Shown here piece after piece: positions 44,874-53,659 of a stretch of DNA of 64,000 bases. Positions within the stretch are counted from its first letter, which is position 1, and every line of letters starts with the position of its first letter. The translations under genes and the position numbers were made by a program. Source of the stretch: Natrinema pallidum DSM 3751 (GTDB taxonomy: Archaea > Halobacteriota > Halobacteria > Halobacteriales > Natrialbaceae); NCBI RefSeq assembly GCF_000337615.1, contig NZ_AOII01000046.1, positions 660 to 64,659 on the forward strand, written 5' to 3'. A model generated the notes under the pieces. That model was not told where the DNA came from. It was given only the letters and a program-made list of their open reading frames with translations, and did no database searches.

Positions 44874-46411
44874 TGGCGGTTCTCGAACTTCCCGACTGGA
44901 TGGCACTCGCACCGGCGCTGATCCTGGCGGGGACGGCGCTCGTCCTGTTCCTGATAGACAGCATCGAGCCCCACTCGACGAACCGTACGCTGTTGTCCGG
45001 TACCGCCGTCGCCGGCTCGCTGTCGTCGCTGGCCGTCGCCGTCTGGTTCACCGTCGCCGGCGTCGGCGCGACGGGAATCGAGAACTACGGCGTGATCGAT
45101 ATCATGGACGGCCAGTTCGTCGTCGACCAACTGGCGCTGTACTTCATGATCATCATCGCGGTCGTCACGGCCCTCGTCACGGTCGCGAGCTACGACTACC
45201 TGCAGGACCACACCTACCAGGCCGAGTATTACTCGCTGGTCGTTCTCGCAGCGACCGGGATGTCGATGATGGCCGCCTCGAACAGCCTCGTGACGATCTT
45301 CATCGCCCTCGAGCTGACGAGCCTGCCGTCGTACGCGTTGGTCGCGATCCTGAAGGACAACCGCGGCAGCGTCGAAGCGGGGCTGAAGTACTTCCTGATC
45401 GGGGCGCTGTCGTCGGCGATCTTCGTCTACGGCGTCTCGCTGGTCTACGGTGCAACCGGCTCGCTGCAACTCACGCGTATCGCCGCGGTTCTCGAGAGCG
45501 GCGACGGAGCCGTCGCCGAAATGGGGGGACTCCTCGGACTCGGCATCCTCATGTTGATCGGTGGGATCGCGTTCAAGACCGCGAGCGTTCCCTTCCACTT
45601 CTGGGCCCCCGAGGCCTACGAGGGCGCGCCCGCACCGATCTCGGCGTTTCTCTCCTCGGCCTCGAAGGCCGCCGGCTTCGTGCTCGCGTTCCGCGTGTTC
45701 ACGACCGCGTTCCCGCTCGAGGCGACGACCGGCATCATCGGCATCGACTGGACGCTGGCGTTTGCCATCCTCGCGATCGTCACGATGACGCTCGGGAACT
45801 TCGCGGCGGCGACCCAGGAGAACGTCAAGCGGATGCTCGCCTACTCCTCGATCGGCCACGCCGGCTACGTGCTGATCGGGCTCGCGGCCCTCTCGGCCGA
45901 CGGCGGGGACCTCGTCATGGGTGCGGCCATGATGCACCTGCTGGTCTACGGCTTCATGAACACGGGTGCGTTCCTGTTCGTCGGACTGGCCGAATACTGG
46001 GGCGTCGGGCGGACCTTCGAGGACTACAACGGCCTCGCCGAGCGAGCGCCCTTCGCCTGCGGCGCGATGGCGGTCTTCATGTTCAGCCTCGCGGGCGTCC
46101 CGCCGTTCAGCGGCTTCTGGAGCAAGTACCTCCTCTATACCGAACTCATCAACGCGGCGGCGGACAACACGGCCTTGCTCGTCCTCGCGGCCGCACTGGT
46201 GATCAACAGCGCGCTCTCGCTGTACTACTACTCGCGGCTGGTCAAAGCACTCTGGATCGAGGAACCGCTTCTCGATCGCGACCGCCTCGCCCAGCCAACC
46301 GGCCTCTACGCGGCGATCATCGCCGCGGCCGTCATGACCATCGTCCTCCTGCCGGCGTTCGGCCCGGTCGCCGACGCCGCGCTCGAGGCGGCCGCCGCGG
46401 TCGTCGCCTGA
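44873..46411 (+). CDS. nuoN: Complex I subunit N (antiporter-like)
   Basis: 512 residues with about fourteen membrane helices. ALELTSLPSYALVAILKDNRGSVEAGLKYFLIGALSSAIFVYG and TASVPFHFWAPEAYEGAPAPISAFLSSASKAAGFVLAFR are the NuoN signatures. It is the last gene of the operon; a short GC-rich gap of 46 bases separates it from the DHH gene. Confidence 0.97.
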   Translation: MAVLELPDWMALAPALILAGTALVLFLIDSIEPHSTNRTLLSGTAVAGSLSSLAVAVWFTVAGVGATGIENYGVIDIMDGQFVVDQLALYFMIIIAVVTALVTVASYDYLQDHTYQAEYYSLVVLAATGMSMMAASNSLVTIFIALELTSLPSYALVAILKDNRGSVEAGLKYFLIGALSSAIFVYGVSLVYGATGSLQLTRIAAVLESGDGAVAEMGGLLGLGILMLIGGIAFKTASVPFHFWAPEAYEGAPAPISAFLSSASKAAGFVLAFRVFTTAFPLEATTGIIGIDWTLAFAILAIVTMTLGNFAAATQENVKRMLAYSSIGHAGYVLIGLAALSADGGDLVMGAAMMHLLVYGFMNTGAFLFVGLAEYWGVGRTFEDYNGLAERAPFACGAMAVFMFSLAGVPPFSGFWSKYLLYTELINAAADNTALLVLAAALVINSALSLYYYSRLVKALWIEEPLLDRDRLAQPTGLYAAIIAAAVMTIVLLPAFGPVADAALEAAAAVVA

Positions 46412-46457
46412 CGCCGACCCGGTAGCTTTTACCCGTCGCGGTCGCAAGCGCCGATAC

Positions 46458-47957
46458 ATGGTTTTTCGGCTCGTGCTCGGCTGCGGGACCGTCTGCCGAC
46501 AGGTCACCGAACGACTGTCCGAGCGCGACGGCGACCGACTGCTCGTCATTACTGCCACCGAGAGCGTCGTCGAGACGCTGCGTGACGAGAGCGTGCCGGC
46601 TCGCAGTGCCGATCCGGCCGATCCCGCCGCCATCGCGAACATCGAACCGCCGGACGTGATCTTCGTCGGCAGCGACCGCACCGACATCAACCGGGCCGCA
46701 CTCCGGGGGGCGCGGGATCGCTTCCCCGACGCGTCGATCGTGGCGTATCTGGGCGGGAACGCGACGGCGGCGGACCGCGATCGGTTCGACGAACTGGCGG
46801 ACGGCGTCGTCGATCCGACGGCCGCGCTCGCGGATCGAGTCCTCGACGGGACGGCCAGTCCGTCGGCCGAAGCCGCCATCGAACTCCGGGAGCAACTCGC
46901 GAGCATCGACGGCCGGCTGGCGGTCATCGCCCACGATAACCCCGATCCGGACGCGCTCGCGAGCGCCGTCGCGCTCGTCGCTCTCGCGGAGTCGGTCGGC
47001 GTCGACGCCGACGCCTGTTACTTCGGCGAGATTTCCCATCAGGAGAACCGGGCGATGGTCAACCTCCTCGAGTTGAACCTGCGAAACATGGCTCCCGACG
47101 ACTCGATCGCGGAGTATTCGGCGTTCGCGCTTGTCGATCACTCCCGGCCCGGGGTCAACGACCAGCTTCCGGGGGACCTCCACGTCGACATCGTCATCGA
47201 TCACCACCCGCCTCGCGGCCCCGTTCCCGGCGAGTTCGTCGACCTCCGGCAGGGTGCGGGCGCGACCAGCACCATCCTGACCGAGTACCTCGAGCGGTTC
47301 GATCTCGAGATCGACGCCGCGACGGCGACGGCGCTGCTGTACGGGATTCGGGTCGATACGAACGACTTCACTCGGGAGGTGTCCCCGGCCGACTTCCGGG
47401 CCGCATCGGCGCTGTGGCCCCGGGTCGATACGTCGCTCCTGCGTCGAATCGAACAGCCCTCTCTGGAAGGTGAGACCCTCGAGACGATCGCCCGAGCGAT
47501 CAAGAACCGAATTCAGCGCGATTCGGTCGCCGTCGCCAGCGTCGGCCGGATCGGCGACCGGGATGCGTTGCCCCAGGCCGCCGATCAGTTACTCGCAATG
47601 GACGGCGTCGACACGACGCTCGTCTTCGGCTTCGCCGACGAGATGGCCTTCCTGTCGGCTCGGTCGCGGGCGGCGGACATCGACTTGGGCGAGACGCTTC
47701 GGGACGCGTTCGACCGGATCGGCAGCGCCGGCGGCCACGCCGACATGGCCGGCGCACAACTCGAGGTCGGCATTCTGGGCAGCGCCGACGACGAGGCGGA
47801 GATCGAGTCGATCGTCAGCGTCGTCGAGGAAGTGATCACGAACCGATTCCTCGAGGCGATCGAAACGCAACCGGGGGTTCCGGTCGGAGCCTACACGCAG
47901 ACCAGCGAGTGGCTGTTCACCCAGCGCGGCGAGCCGGACGACGGCGAGTCGGTCTGA
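46458..47957 (+). CDS. DHH/DHHA1 phosphoesterase with N-terminal RCK-like domain
   Basis: 499 residues. N-terminal RLVLGCGTVCRQVTERLSERDGDRLLVITATE is a Rossmann (TrkA-N/RCK-like) fold to about residue 130. The DHH core follows: VIAHDNPDPDALASAVAL, FALVDHSRPG and IVIDHHP provide the metal-binding Asp and His residues, and GSAGGHADMAGAQLE is the DHHA1 substrate glycine motif. It may hydrolyse a small nucleotide such as cyclic di-AMP or pApA, or short oligonucleotides; which one is not decidable from sequence. Haloarchaea make c-di-AMP, so that activity is worth testing. Confidence 0.85.
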   Translation: MVFRLVLGCGTVCRQVTERLSERDGDRLLVITATESVVETLRDESVPARSADPADPAAIANIEPPDVIFVGSDRTDINRAALRGARDRFPDASIVAYLGGNATAADRDRFDELADGVVDPTAALADRVLDGTASPSAEAAIELREQLASIDGRLAVIAHDNPDPDALASAVALVALAESVGVDADACYFGEISHQENRAMVNLLELNLRNMAPDDSIAEYSAFALVDHSRPGVNDQLPGDLHVDIVIDHHPPRGPVPGEFVDLRQGAGATSTILTEYLERFDLEIDAATATALLYGIRVDTNDFTREVSPADFRAASALWPRVDTSLLRRIEQPSLEGETLETIARAIKNRIQRDSVAVASVGRIGDRDALPQAADQLLAMDGVDTTLVFGFADEMAFLSARSRAADIDLGETLRDAFDRIGSAGGHADMAGAQLEVGILGSADDEAEIESIVSVVEEVITNRFLEAIETQPGVPVGAYTQTSEWLFTQRGEPDDGESV

Positions 47958-48113
47958 CGCGATAGTCACGAGCCGATCGCCAGCGTGTCTCGCGACGAAC
48001 GTGGAAGCGTCCGAGCCGGCAGCGGGTGGTCCGGGCTCGCTCGGGCACCGTTACGATGCGTTGGGGGTGCCGGTGGACTTACGGTTCCGAAGCGAAAACA
48101 TGTCAATAGAGCC

Positions 48114-48497
48114 ATGTCAACAGTGATCGATCCCGAGCGGAGAACGTGGCTAGGTGTGGGCGTCCACGGTATTGGTCTGTTGTTCTCAGTTCTCGGGGTG
48201 GGACTGGCATATCTCGTCTCGAGTACCGATTTCGAGAGACGGAACGCGAAAAACGCTTTGAATTGGCATATTCCGTTCTTCATCGCGTGGAACGGGAGCG
48301 CAGTCGTTGCATTCATCGGCGTCGGTCTCGCATCCGCCGGCACGGCCGGGTCGGTCGTTCCTCGACTCTTGATACTGTTCGGATTGGTCGGGTTTCTGCT
48401 CCTCGGTATCGCCAATCTCGTCGTCTGCTTCGTGGCGACGGGGAAAGCACTCGACGGAGACTCGTGGGAGTATCCCCTCGTCCCCGAACTCGTTTAA
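48114..48497 (+). CDS. DUF4870-like membrane protein
   Basis: 127 residues from the ATG at 48114 (MSTVIDPERRTWLGVGVHG). Four membrane helices with the motif YLVSSTDFERRNAKNALNWHI between the first two; such -A-K-(E)-A-L-N-W segments are typical of DUF4870/Tic20-like proteins of unknown function. It stands between the DHH gene and the CBS-ParB gene on the same strand. Confidence 0.75.
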   Translation: MSTVIDPERRTWLGVGVHGIGLLFSVLGVGLAYLVSSTDFERRNAKNALNWHIPFFIAWNGSAVVAFIGVGLASAGTAGSVVPRLLILFGLVGFLLLGIANLVVCFVATGKALDGDSWEYPLVPELV

Positions 48498-48594
48498 CAA
48501 ACCCCCTGCCGCCTGAAGCGCGACTCCGGGTGCGCGAGTCACGACCGGCAGCCCGGAAGACACGCTTTTCCACGCGGGGGTCCTCGACTCATCC

Positions 48595-49422
48595 ATGGAG
48601 GTCGTGTCGGACCGGACGAAGCCCACGGTCAAAGACTACATGACACGCGACGTGGCGACGGTCTCACCCGACGAGACCGTCGGTCAGGTCGCGACGCGGA
48701 TCGCCGAGAGCGAGCAACACAGCGGTTTTCCCGTCTGCGATCGACGCCGCGTGGAGGGCTTCATCAGCGCCCGCGACTTGCTGCTCGCCGAGGACGACGA
48801 CCCGATTTTCAAAGTCATGGCGACGGAACTGCTCGTCGCTCACCCCGACATGAAGGTAAACGACGCCGCACGCGTCATCCTTCGGTCGGGTATTCAGAAA
48901 CTCCCTGTCGTCGACGACGCGGGCAACCTCGTCGGAATCATCTCCAACGCCGACGTCATCCGCAGCCAGATCGAACGCGCGACCCCAGAGAAGGTCGGGA
49001 AGCTGATGCGAACCCTCGAGCAGATCCACGGGATCGAACTGACGGAGGAGCGCCGGACCGTCCCGCTCTCGGAACTCACGCCCACGCAGGGTCGGGTCTA
49101 CGCCGACGAACTCGAGGGGCGGCGCTACGAACTCGAGCGGGGACTAGCCGAGCCGCTGGTGGTTATCGACAACGGCGGCACGCTCCTGCTGGCGGACGGC
49201 CACCACCGCGTGCTGGCGGCCGACCGGTTGGAGATCGACGAGATGGATGCCTACGTTATCGTTATCGACCACGAAATCGAACTGGGGATGGCTCGGACGG
49301 CCGATAAAGAGGGATTAGAGCGGATCGACGACATCGATGTCGTCGACTACGCACGCCATCCGCTGGTTCAGACGACCAAGCGGCTCCAATCCGACGACGG
49401 ACGCGAAGGCGAAGCCGAATAG
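48595..49422 (+). CDS. CBS pair fused to ParB/sulfiredoxin-like domain
   Basis: 275 residues. Two CBS motifs span residues 10-125 (VKDYMTRDVATVSPDETVGQVATRI and LLVAHPDMKVNDAARVILRSGIQKLPVVDDAGNLVGIISNADVI), a nucleotide-sensing Bateman module. Residues 155-225 form a ParB/Srx-like domain: VPLSELTPTQGRVYADEL, then LVVIDNGGTLLLADGHHRVLAADRL with the DGHHR motif at 201-205. That fold is used by ParB CTPases and by the ADP-dependent serine kinase SerK. The fusion suggests a nucleotide-gated phosphotransferase or switch. Substrate unknown. Confidence 0.8.
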   Translation: MEVVSDRTKPTVKDYMTRDVATVSPDETVGQVATRIAESEQHSGFPVCDRRRVEGFISARDLLLAEDDDPIFKVMATELLVAHPDMKVNDAARVILRSGIQKLPVVDDAGNLVGIISNADVIRSQIERATPEKVGKLMRTLEQIHGIELTEERRTVPLSELTPTQGRVYADELEGRRYELERGLAEPLVVIDNGGTLLLADGHHRVLAADRLEIDEMDAYVIVIDHEIELGMARTADKEGLERIDDIDVVDYARHPLVQTTKRLQSDDGREGEAE

Positions 49423-49523
49423 GGGCTCGACGGCCCGACGCGGCCACACAGTCACGGCGGGCCGACAGTCGCCGCGCGCGAATGCTGGTGAGCGTTATCC
49501 GTGTCCGTACGGTAGCTCGCTCG

Positions 49524-50264
49524 ATGACCGACTCACCGACACCCGACCGCGTCCTCGTCGCCGGTGCCAGCGGGGCGACCGGCGAGGAGTTGCTCTCCGT
49601 CCTCCGACCGACCGATCTCTCCGTTCGCGCGACCACGCGCTCGTACGCTACCGTCGACACGCTCGAGCGCCACGGTGCCGACGAGGTGGTCGTCGCGGAT
49701 TTCTTCGAATCGGCGGACGCCGTCGAGGCAGTCGAAGACTGTGATATCGTCTACTGTGCGGTCGGATCGCCGCCGGGACCGCGCCACGTGATCGGCGGCA
49801 AACTGGTCGATCGAACCGGGGTCATCAACCTCGTCACTGCCGCCATCGGGGCCGACGTGTCCTTTTTCGTCCTCGAGAGTGCGATCGGCGTCGGCAACTC
49901 GAAGGGGGCGCTCCCGCTGCCGACTCGACTCCTGATTCGTGGCTCGTTACGAGCCAAACGCGACGCGGAGTCGGCGCTTCGCCGGTCCGGACTGGCATAT
50001 ACGATCATCCGGCCCGGGAAACTGACGACCGAGCCGCCGAGCGGTGATGTCGTGGTCGGTACGGGCGGTGCGTCCCTCTCCGGATCGATTCCGCGAGCCG
50101 ACGTGGCGCGAGTGATGGCCGCGTCGCCGTTCACACCGGAGGCACGCAACCGGACCGTCGAAATCGTCAGTCGCGACGGCATGTCGAACGCGCCGGCCGA
50201 CCGCGTCGATATCGAGTGGGCCGACGACCGCCTCACGACCGGCCACGAGCACCGCCGGGTCTGA
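49524..50264 (+). CDS. NAD(P)-binding (NmrA/SDR-atypical) oxidoreductase
   Basis: 246 residues from the ATG at 49524 (MTDSPTPDRVLVAGASGATGEELLSVLRP). GASGATGEELL is the glycine-rich NAD(P) motif of atypical SDR/NmrA proteins. The usual YxxxK pair is absent; ESAIGVGNSKGALPLP replaces the catalytic region, and RRSGLAYTIIRPGKLT is the conserved YTIIRPG element. Such proteins can be redox sensors or reductases. In-frame sequence upstream to 49482 is not Rossmann-like. Confidence 0.8.
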   Translation: MTDSPTPDRVLVAGASGATGEELLSVLRPTDLSVRATTRSYATVDTLERHGADEVVVADFFESADAVEAVEDCDIVYCAVGSPPGPRHVIGGKLVDRTGVINLVTAAIGADVSFFVLESAIGVGNSKGALPLPTRLLIRGSLRAKRDAESALRRSGLAYTIIRPGKLTTEPPSGDVVVGTGGASLSGSIPRADVARVMAASPFTPEARNRTVEIVSRDGMSNAPADRVDIEWADDRLTTGHEHRRV

Positions 50265-50530
50265 CGACTTCGCGCCGGCGACCAGCAGGCTCGGTTCGCG
50301 ACGGTGACCCGCTCGAGGGCGGTTCGGACGGATGGGGCCGCTCCGAGTAGTTCCCGACGGCGGTAGTCGCGACGATCAGCCCGAGACCGGCCATCGCCCG
50401 CGGTCCGATACCCGCTCGTCGTCGAACACGGTCGTCCGTACGCGCTCCTGTGCGTCGGCTCTCGTATGGGTGCCGTTACAGCGGCGTGACGCCGTTCAGA
50501 ATCGAATCGCTCGTGAAAAAGATGGCAGAG

Positions 50531-50869
50531 TTAGCCGAACAGTTCGCCGAGGCCTTCGCCCGTCGTCTCGTCCTCGTCGTCGTCCTCCTCCGGTTCGGGT
50601 TCTGCGTCCGCTGCTTCCTCTTCGGCCGATTCCTCCGCCCCTTCTGCCGGTGCTCCCGTAGCACTGTCCGCTGGCACCGGCGCGCCCGCACCGAACGCGG
50701 TGTCTGCGATGGCGTCCTCGATGTCGACATCCTCGAGTGCGGCGACGAGCGCTCGTACGCGGGACTCCTCGATTTCGACAGTGGCAGCCTCCAAGACGTC
50801 GCGAACGTTCTCTTCGGAGATTTCGCTGTCGGCTTCGTGGAGTATGAGGGCTGCGTATACGTATTCCAT
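50531..50869 (-). CDS. Ribosomal stalk protein P1/L12 (stand-alone, divergent copy)
   Basis: 112 residues from the ATG at 50869. [54 protein letters not shown] is the archaeal P1 (aL12) dimerisation domain; then an Ala/Glu/Asp-rich hinge leads to the elongation-factor-binding tail ending GEGLGELFG. In haloarchaea P1 normally follows rpl10 (uL10) in a ribosomal operon; here no uL10, L1 or L11 gene is adjacent, and the helix at residues 22-34 ([13 protein letters not shown]) differs from the usual one. Either the gene has been relocated, or it is a paralogue giving a second stalk type. Confidence 0.85.
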   Translation of the reverse strand: MEYVYAALILHEADSEISEENVRDVLEAATVEIEESRVRALVAALEDVDIEDAIADTAFGAGAPVPADSATGAPAEGAEESAEEEAADAEPEPEEDDDEDETTGEGLGELFG

Positions 50870-51072
50870 CGATCCCACCCGTTCGACTGGTACGCTATCA
50901 ATGCACAAAGAAACACCGTTGGTCAGTGAGAACGACTTATTCGCCTGGGTTCGTGTATTTCGGAACCCGAACGAGACCGTTCGACAAGGACGCGGCGAAC
51001 GCCGAACGAACGGGAGTCACACCTCGGGAAACGTTCTTCCGTGATTGCGGTGTAGCACCGACAGTGATCCCC

Positions 51073-51207
51073 GTGAGCACCGATGAATCCGAGTCCGACG
51101 GGCTGGTGTTGCACCGACGACTATCCGAAAAGGAGCTGTGCTTGCTGCTGTTGATCGGGATTGCTGTCATGATGTCGGTGACCGGCTTCGTCCTCATACT
51201 CAATTGA
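51073..51207 (+). CDS. Possible 44-residue single-helix membrane protein
   Basis: From a GTG at 51073: MSTDESESDGLVLHRRLSEK, then a hydrophobic helix ELCLLLLIGIAVMMSVTGFVLILN to a stop at 51207. An acidic N-terminus, basic juxtamembrane residues and one membrane span are plausible for a haloarchaeal microprotein. The long open frame continues upstream without similarity to anything. Weakly supported. Confidence 0.4.
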   Translation: MSTDESESDGLVLHRRLSEKELCLLLLIGIAVMMSVTGFVLILN

Positions 51208-51223
51208 TTCCGACGGCTGGCAG

Positions 51224-51484
51224 TTACCGATCGACTTCCGTCTCGGACGTCTCGTGTCGCGTCCGTTCGTCGGTTTCGATCACCCGGGCTGCAAACCAGG
51301 TCACGACCCCCAGCGCGCCCATCGTCACCAGCAGGATGGCAAATTGGATCGTCGACTGAAGCGGGTCGAACCCCCACGGGTTGAAGACCGCAAAAACGGC
51401 GACGAAGAAGCCGATGATCGCGAACGGGATCAGGTTGACTGCGAGGTCGAGCGTGATTTCGGCGTCGAAGGCACGTCGGCTCAT
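51224..51484 (-). CDS. DUF6684-like membrane protein
   Basis: 86 residues from the ATG at 51484 (MSRRAFDAEITLDLAVNLIP). Two helices (VNLIPFAIIGFFVAVFAVFNPWGFDPLQ and QFAILLVTMGALGVVTWFAARVI) with the FNPWGFDPLQSTIQF loop fit the DUF6684 family of haloarchaea, often found beside heme-copper oxidase genes. The next gene upstream is another small membrane protein of that kind. Function unknown. Confidence 0.75.
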   Translation of the reverse strand: MSRRAFDAEITLDLAVNLIPFAIIGFFVAVFAVFNPWGFDPLQSTIQFAILLVTMGALGVVTWFAARVIETDERTRHETSETEVDR

Positions 51485-51545
51485 TCGTGTGACAGTGTGG
51501 CGGTGTTTCGAGGTGGCGTCCAACCCATTCGCTGCTCGTTCGATG

Positions 51546-51944
51546 TTATCGCTGTGGGGTTCGTCGACGCTGCAGCAGGCCAGCACCGACGATCGTCACG
51601 AGCCCGCCGAAGACCAGCGCGGTACCGCGATTCGTCAGTCCAGAGAGCGGTTCGAGGAGGCCGATCGTGAGTGTGCCGGTTCCGTGAACGGCCAGAACGA
51701 CACCGATGAGGACGAAGACCGTGCCGAGCGAGGCGGCGACCGGTAGCGGCTGGTCGACGTAGTCGGCCTCCGCCAAAAGCCCGGCAACGCTCGCGGCGAA
51801 CACCACGAGCCCGGCGACGGCGATCGGGACAAGGCCGACGATGATGCCGACTTCTGAGCCGGCGAGCCCGACGGCCACGAGAAGCGGCCACGGTCTCGCG
51901 GCGTCGGTCCGATCGCCGTCGATCCCCCTCGAGTGGTCGACCAT
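51546..51944 (-). CDS. Small membrane protein (Cox-cluster type)
   Basis: 132 residues. Four hydrophobic segments (WPLLVAVGLAGSEVGIIVGLVPIAVAGLVVFAASVAGLL, LPVAASLGTVFVLIGVVLAVHGTG, ALVFGGLVTIVGAGLL). The opening RPWPLLVAVGLAGSEVGIIVGL is typical of small haloarchaeal proteins encoded with cytochrome oxidase genes; I recall a DUF7541-type name but am unsure. It and the following DUF6684-like gene are probably an operon, here without an oxidase. Confidence 0.7.
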   Translation of the reverse strand: MVDHSRGIDGDRTDAARPWPLLVAVGLAGSEVGIIVGLVPIAVAGLVVFAASVAGLLAEADYVDQPLPVAASLGTVFVLIGVVLAVHGTGTLTIGLLEPLSGLTNRGTALVFGGLVTIVGAGLLQRRRTPQR

Positions 51945-51980
51945 ACTCGGCGTTCCACGTCGAGGGGATAGTATCTGGCC

Positions 51981-52293
51981 CTACCGTTCGGTTCTCGGAA
52001 CACTCTTGAGAAACCGAATTTCGAGCCACCGAGCGGCTCGATCCGATCGGTTGGGGGCGGGTTCGTCGCCATCGCTATTATCGGACACCCAGACAGTGCG
52101 GACTCCTGCGTTCGTCCCACCCTTGATGTCCGATTCGAGCGCATCGCCGACGTGAACGGACGTCGCAGGGCTCGCATTGAGCGACTCGAGCGCGCGTTCG
52201 TCACGATTCCGACCGCGCACTGTCGGCTGATCGTCGCTCGTCTCGAAGGCGGGTTCCGTCGAAATCGAAGAGGACCGCCTCGATTCGACTCAT
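51981..52293 (-). pseudogene. HAD hydrolase with deleted core
   Basis: The frame starting at the ATG at 52293 opens MSRIEAVLFDFDGTRLRDER, the HAD motif I with both aspartates, but stops at about 52201. In a shifted frame, ASPATSVHVGDALESDIKGGTNAGVRTVWVSD (the HAD motif IV with its acidic residues) follows at once. About 130-150 residues of cap and core are missing between the two ends. It is an internally deleted, frameshifted HAD gene. A palindromic element lies just upstream. Confidence 0.75.
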
Positions 52294-52303
52294 CGCGTGT
52301 TCG

Positions 52304-52385
52304 ATAGTAGCAACTGAACGTCAATGCACACCTGATCGCAGGACGGTGTGGCGATCAGTATGTAACTCGTTTCAGTTGCGACTAT
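52304..52385. mobile_element. MITE-like palindromic element
   Basis: 82 bases bounded by imperfect terminal inverted repeats of 17-18 bases (left arm from 52304, right arm ending 52385: ATAGTAGCAACTGAACG against the complement of CGTTTCAGTTGCGACTAT). A second, inner inverted pair CTGATCGC (52332-52339) / GCGATCAG (52351-52358) lets the whole unit fold as a hairpin. No reading frame. This looks like a non-autonomous transposable element or palindromic repeat. The flanking duplication was not identified. Confidence 0.55.
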
Positions 52386-52456
52386 AGTCCGTCTTTTTTC
52401 GTTGAAAACCCCGTTGTACACGCCCAGCACGCGAACGATCTGATGTCTGCGACGCG

Positions 52457-53521
52457 CTACTCGTCGCGTTCGATGACGAACTCCGTGAACTCGTTCAACT
52501 TCCGGGTCGTCTCGGCGTCGAAGTCCAGCCCGTCGATCGCACCGCGAGCCTGGGCCGCCAGCTCGAGGGCCTGCTCGCGAGCGTACTCGATACTGCCGGC
52601 CGCTGCGAGTATCTCGAGAGCCTCGAGAATTTCGTCGTCGGTGTTGTCCTCGGCCTCGAGGAGTTCCTGTAGCCGTCGGGCGCGTTCGGGCTCGCTTTCC
52701 TGGATCGCGTGGATGACCATCAGTGTCGTCTTGCCCTCGCGGATGTCGTTGCCGAACTCCTTGCCGAACTCACCGGCCTGGCCGAGCGAGTGCTCGATGT
52801 CCAGGATGTCGTCGCCGATCTGGAAGGCGACCGCGGTCAGTTCCGCGTACTCGGCGACGGCCCGCTCGACTTCGGGTGGCTGGTCGGTGATGATCGCGGC
52901 GAGGCGGGCCACGATCCGGCCGAGACAGCCGGTCTTACACGCACACATCTCGAGGTACTGGTCGGTGGTGATTCGAACCTCGCGTTCGTTGTGCCAGCAG
53001 ATGTCCATCCCCTGCCCGAGGTGCGTGCGGTTGAGTTCGTGCATCAGCATCTCGTAGGCGGCCAGTCGGCGGTCGGCCGGAAGCCCGGCGGGGTCCTGTG
53101 TGAGAACCTTCAGAGGTAAGAAGTACATCGCGTTGCCGGCGTTGAGTGCAATATCGCGCCCGTAGACGCGGTGGAGTGCCGGCTCGCCGCGCCGGATCGT
53201 CGCTCCGTCTTCGACGTCGTCGACGATAATCGTCCCATTGTGCAGAATCTCCGGAATACAGGCGTACGGCAAGTACTCCGCCGGGTCCTCGCCGAATTCC
53301 TCGACGAAGACGAGAAAGAGCACTGCGCGCCACCGTTTCCCGCCGCGGTCGAGGAGATCCCACAGCGGCGTCGCTAACGCACGCTGGATACCGGTCGGAT
53401 CGTACTCGTAGGTGGGCGTCCCGAAGAAAGACTCGAGGTAGTCGGTGTCGATCTCTCGTGGGACCAGGTCGGCGATCGCCTCGTCGACGGCCGGCCGCCA
53501 GTCGGCAAGCGTCTCCCGCAT
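52457..53521 (-). CDS. Polyprenyl (geranylgeranyl-type) diphosphate synthase
   Basis: 354 residues. GGKRWRAVLFL at 60-70 binds diphosphate, the first aspartate-rich motif is DDVED (101-105) and the second is GDDILDIE (Asp237, Asp238, Asp241). These define an all-trans prenyl synthase. Archaea need such enzymes for geranylgeranyl lipid chains and for menaquinone side chains. Chain length is set by residues before DDVED (HNGTIIV), which I cannot interpret surely. The MvaD gene for the pathway's upstream step is about 3 kb away. Confidence 0.92.
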   Translation of the reverse strand: MRETLADWRPAVDEAIADLVPREIDTDYLESFFGTPTYEYDPTGIQRALATPLWDLLDRGGKRWRAVLFLVFVEEFGEDPAEYLPYACIPEILHNGTIIVDDVEDGATIRRGEPALHRVYGRDIALNAGNAMYFLPLKVLTQDPAGLPADRRLAAYEMLMHELNRTHLGQGMDICWHNEREVRITTDQYLEMCACKTGCLGRIVARLAAIITDQPPEVERAVAEYAELTAVAFQIGDDILDIEHSLGQAGEFGKEFGNDIREGKTTLMVIHAIQESEPERARRLQELLEAEDNTDDEILEALEILAAAGSIEYAREQALELAAQARGAIDGLDFDAETTRKLNEFTEFVIERDE

Positions 53522-53659
53522 ATCGAATTCGAGTGCGAGCGGGGTAAAAAAGATTCGCAGTTTGTCGTGTCAACGGGTGGTACCAACCAACGTATCGGGT
53601 CCGGCGGGCCGAGCCGAGCGAGCGATACAGTTACCAGCCCGTCGGCCCACGGTCCACTC

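Noticed and set aside
44729-46927. 732-codon minus-strand frame opposite nuoN
   Set aside because: Antisense of nuoM/nuoN and of the DHH gene, with no motif of its own.
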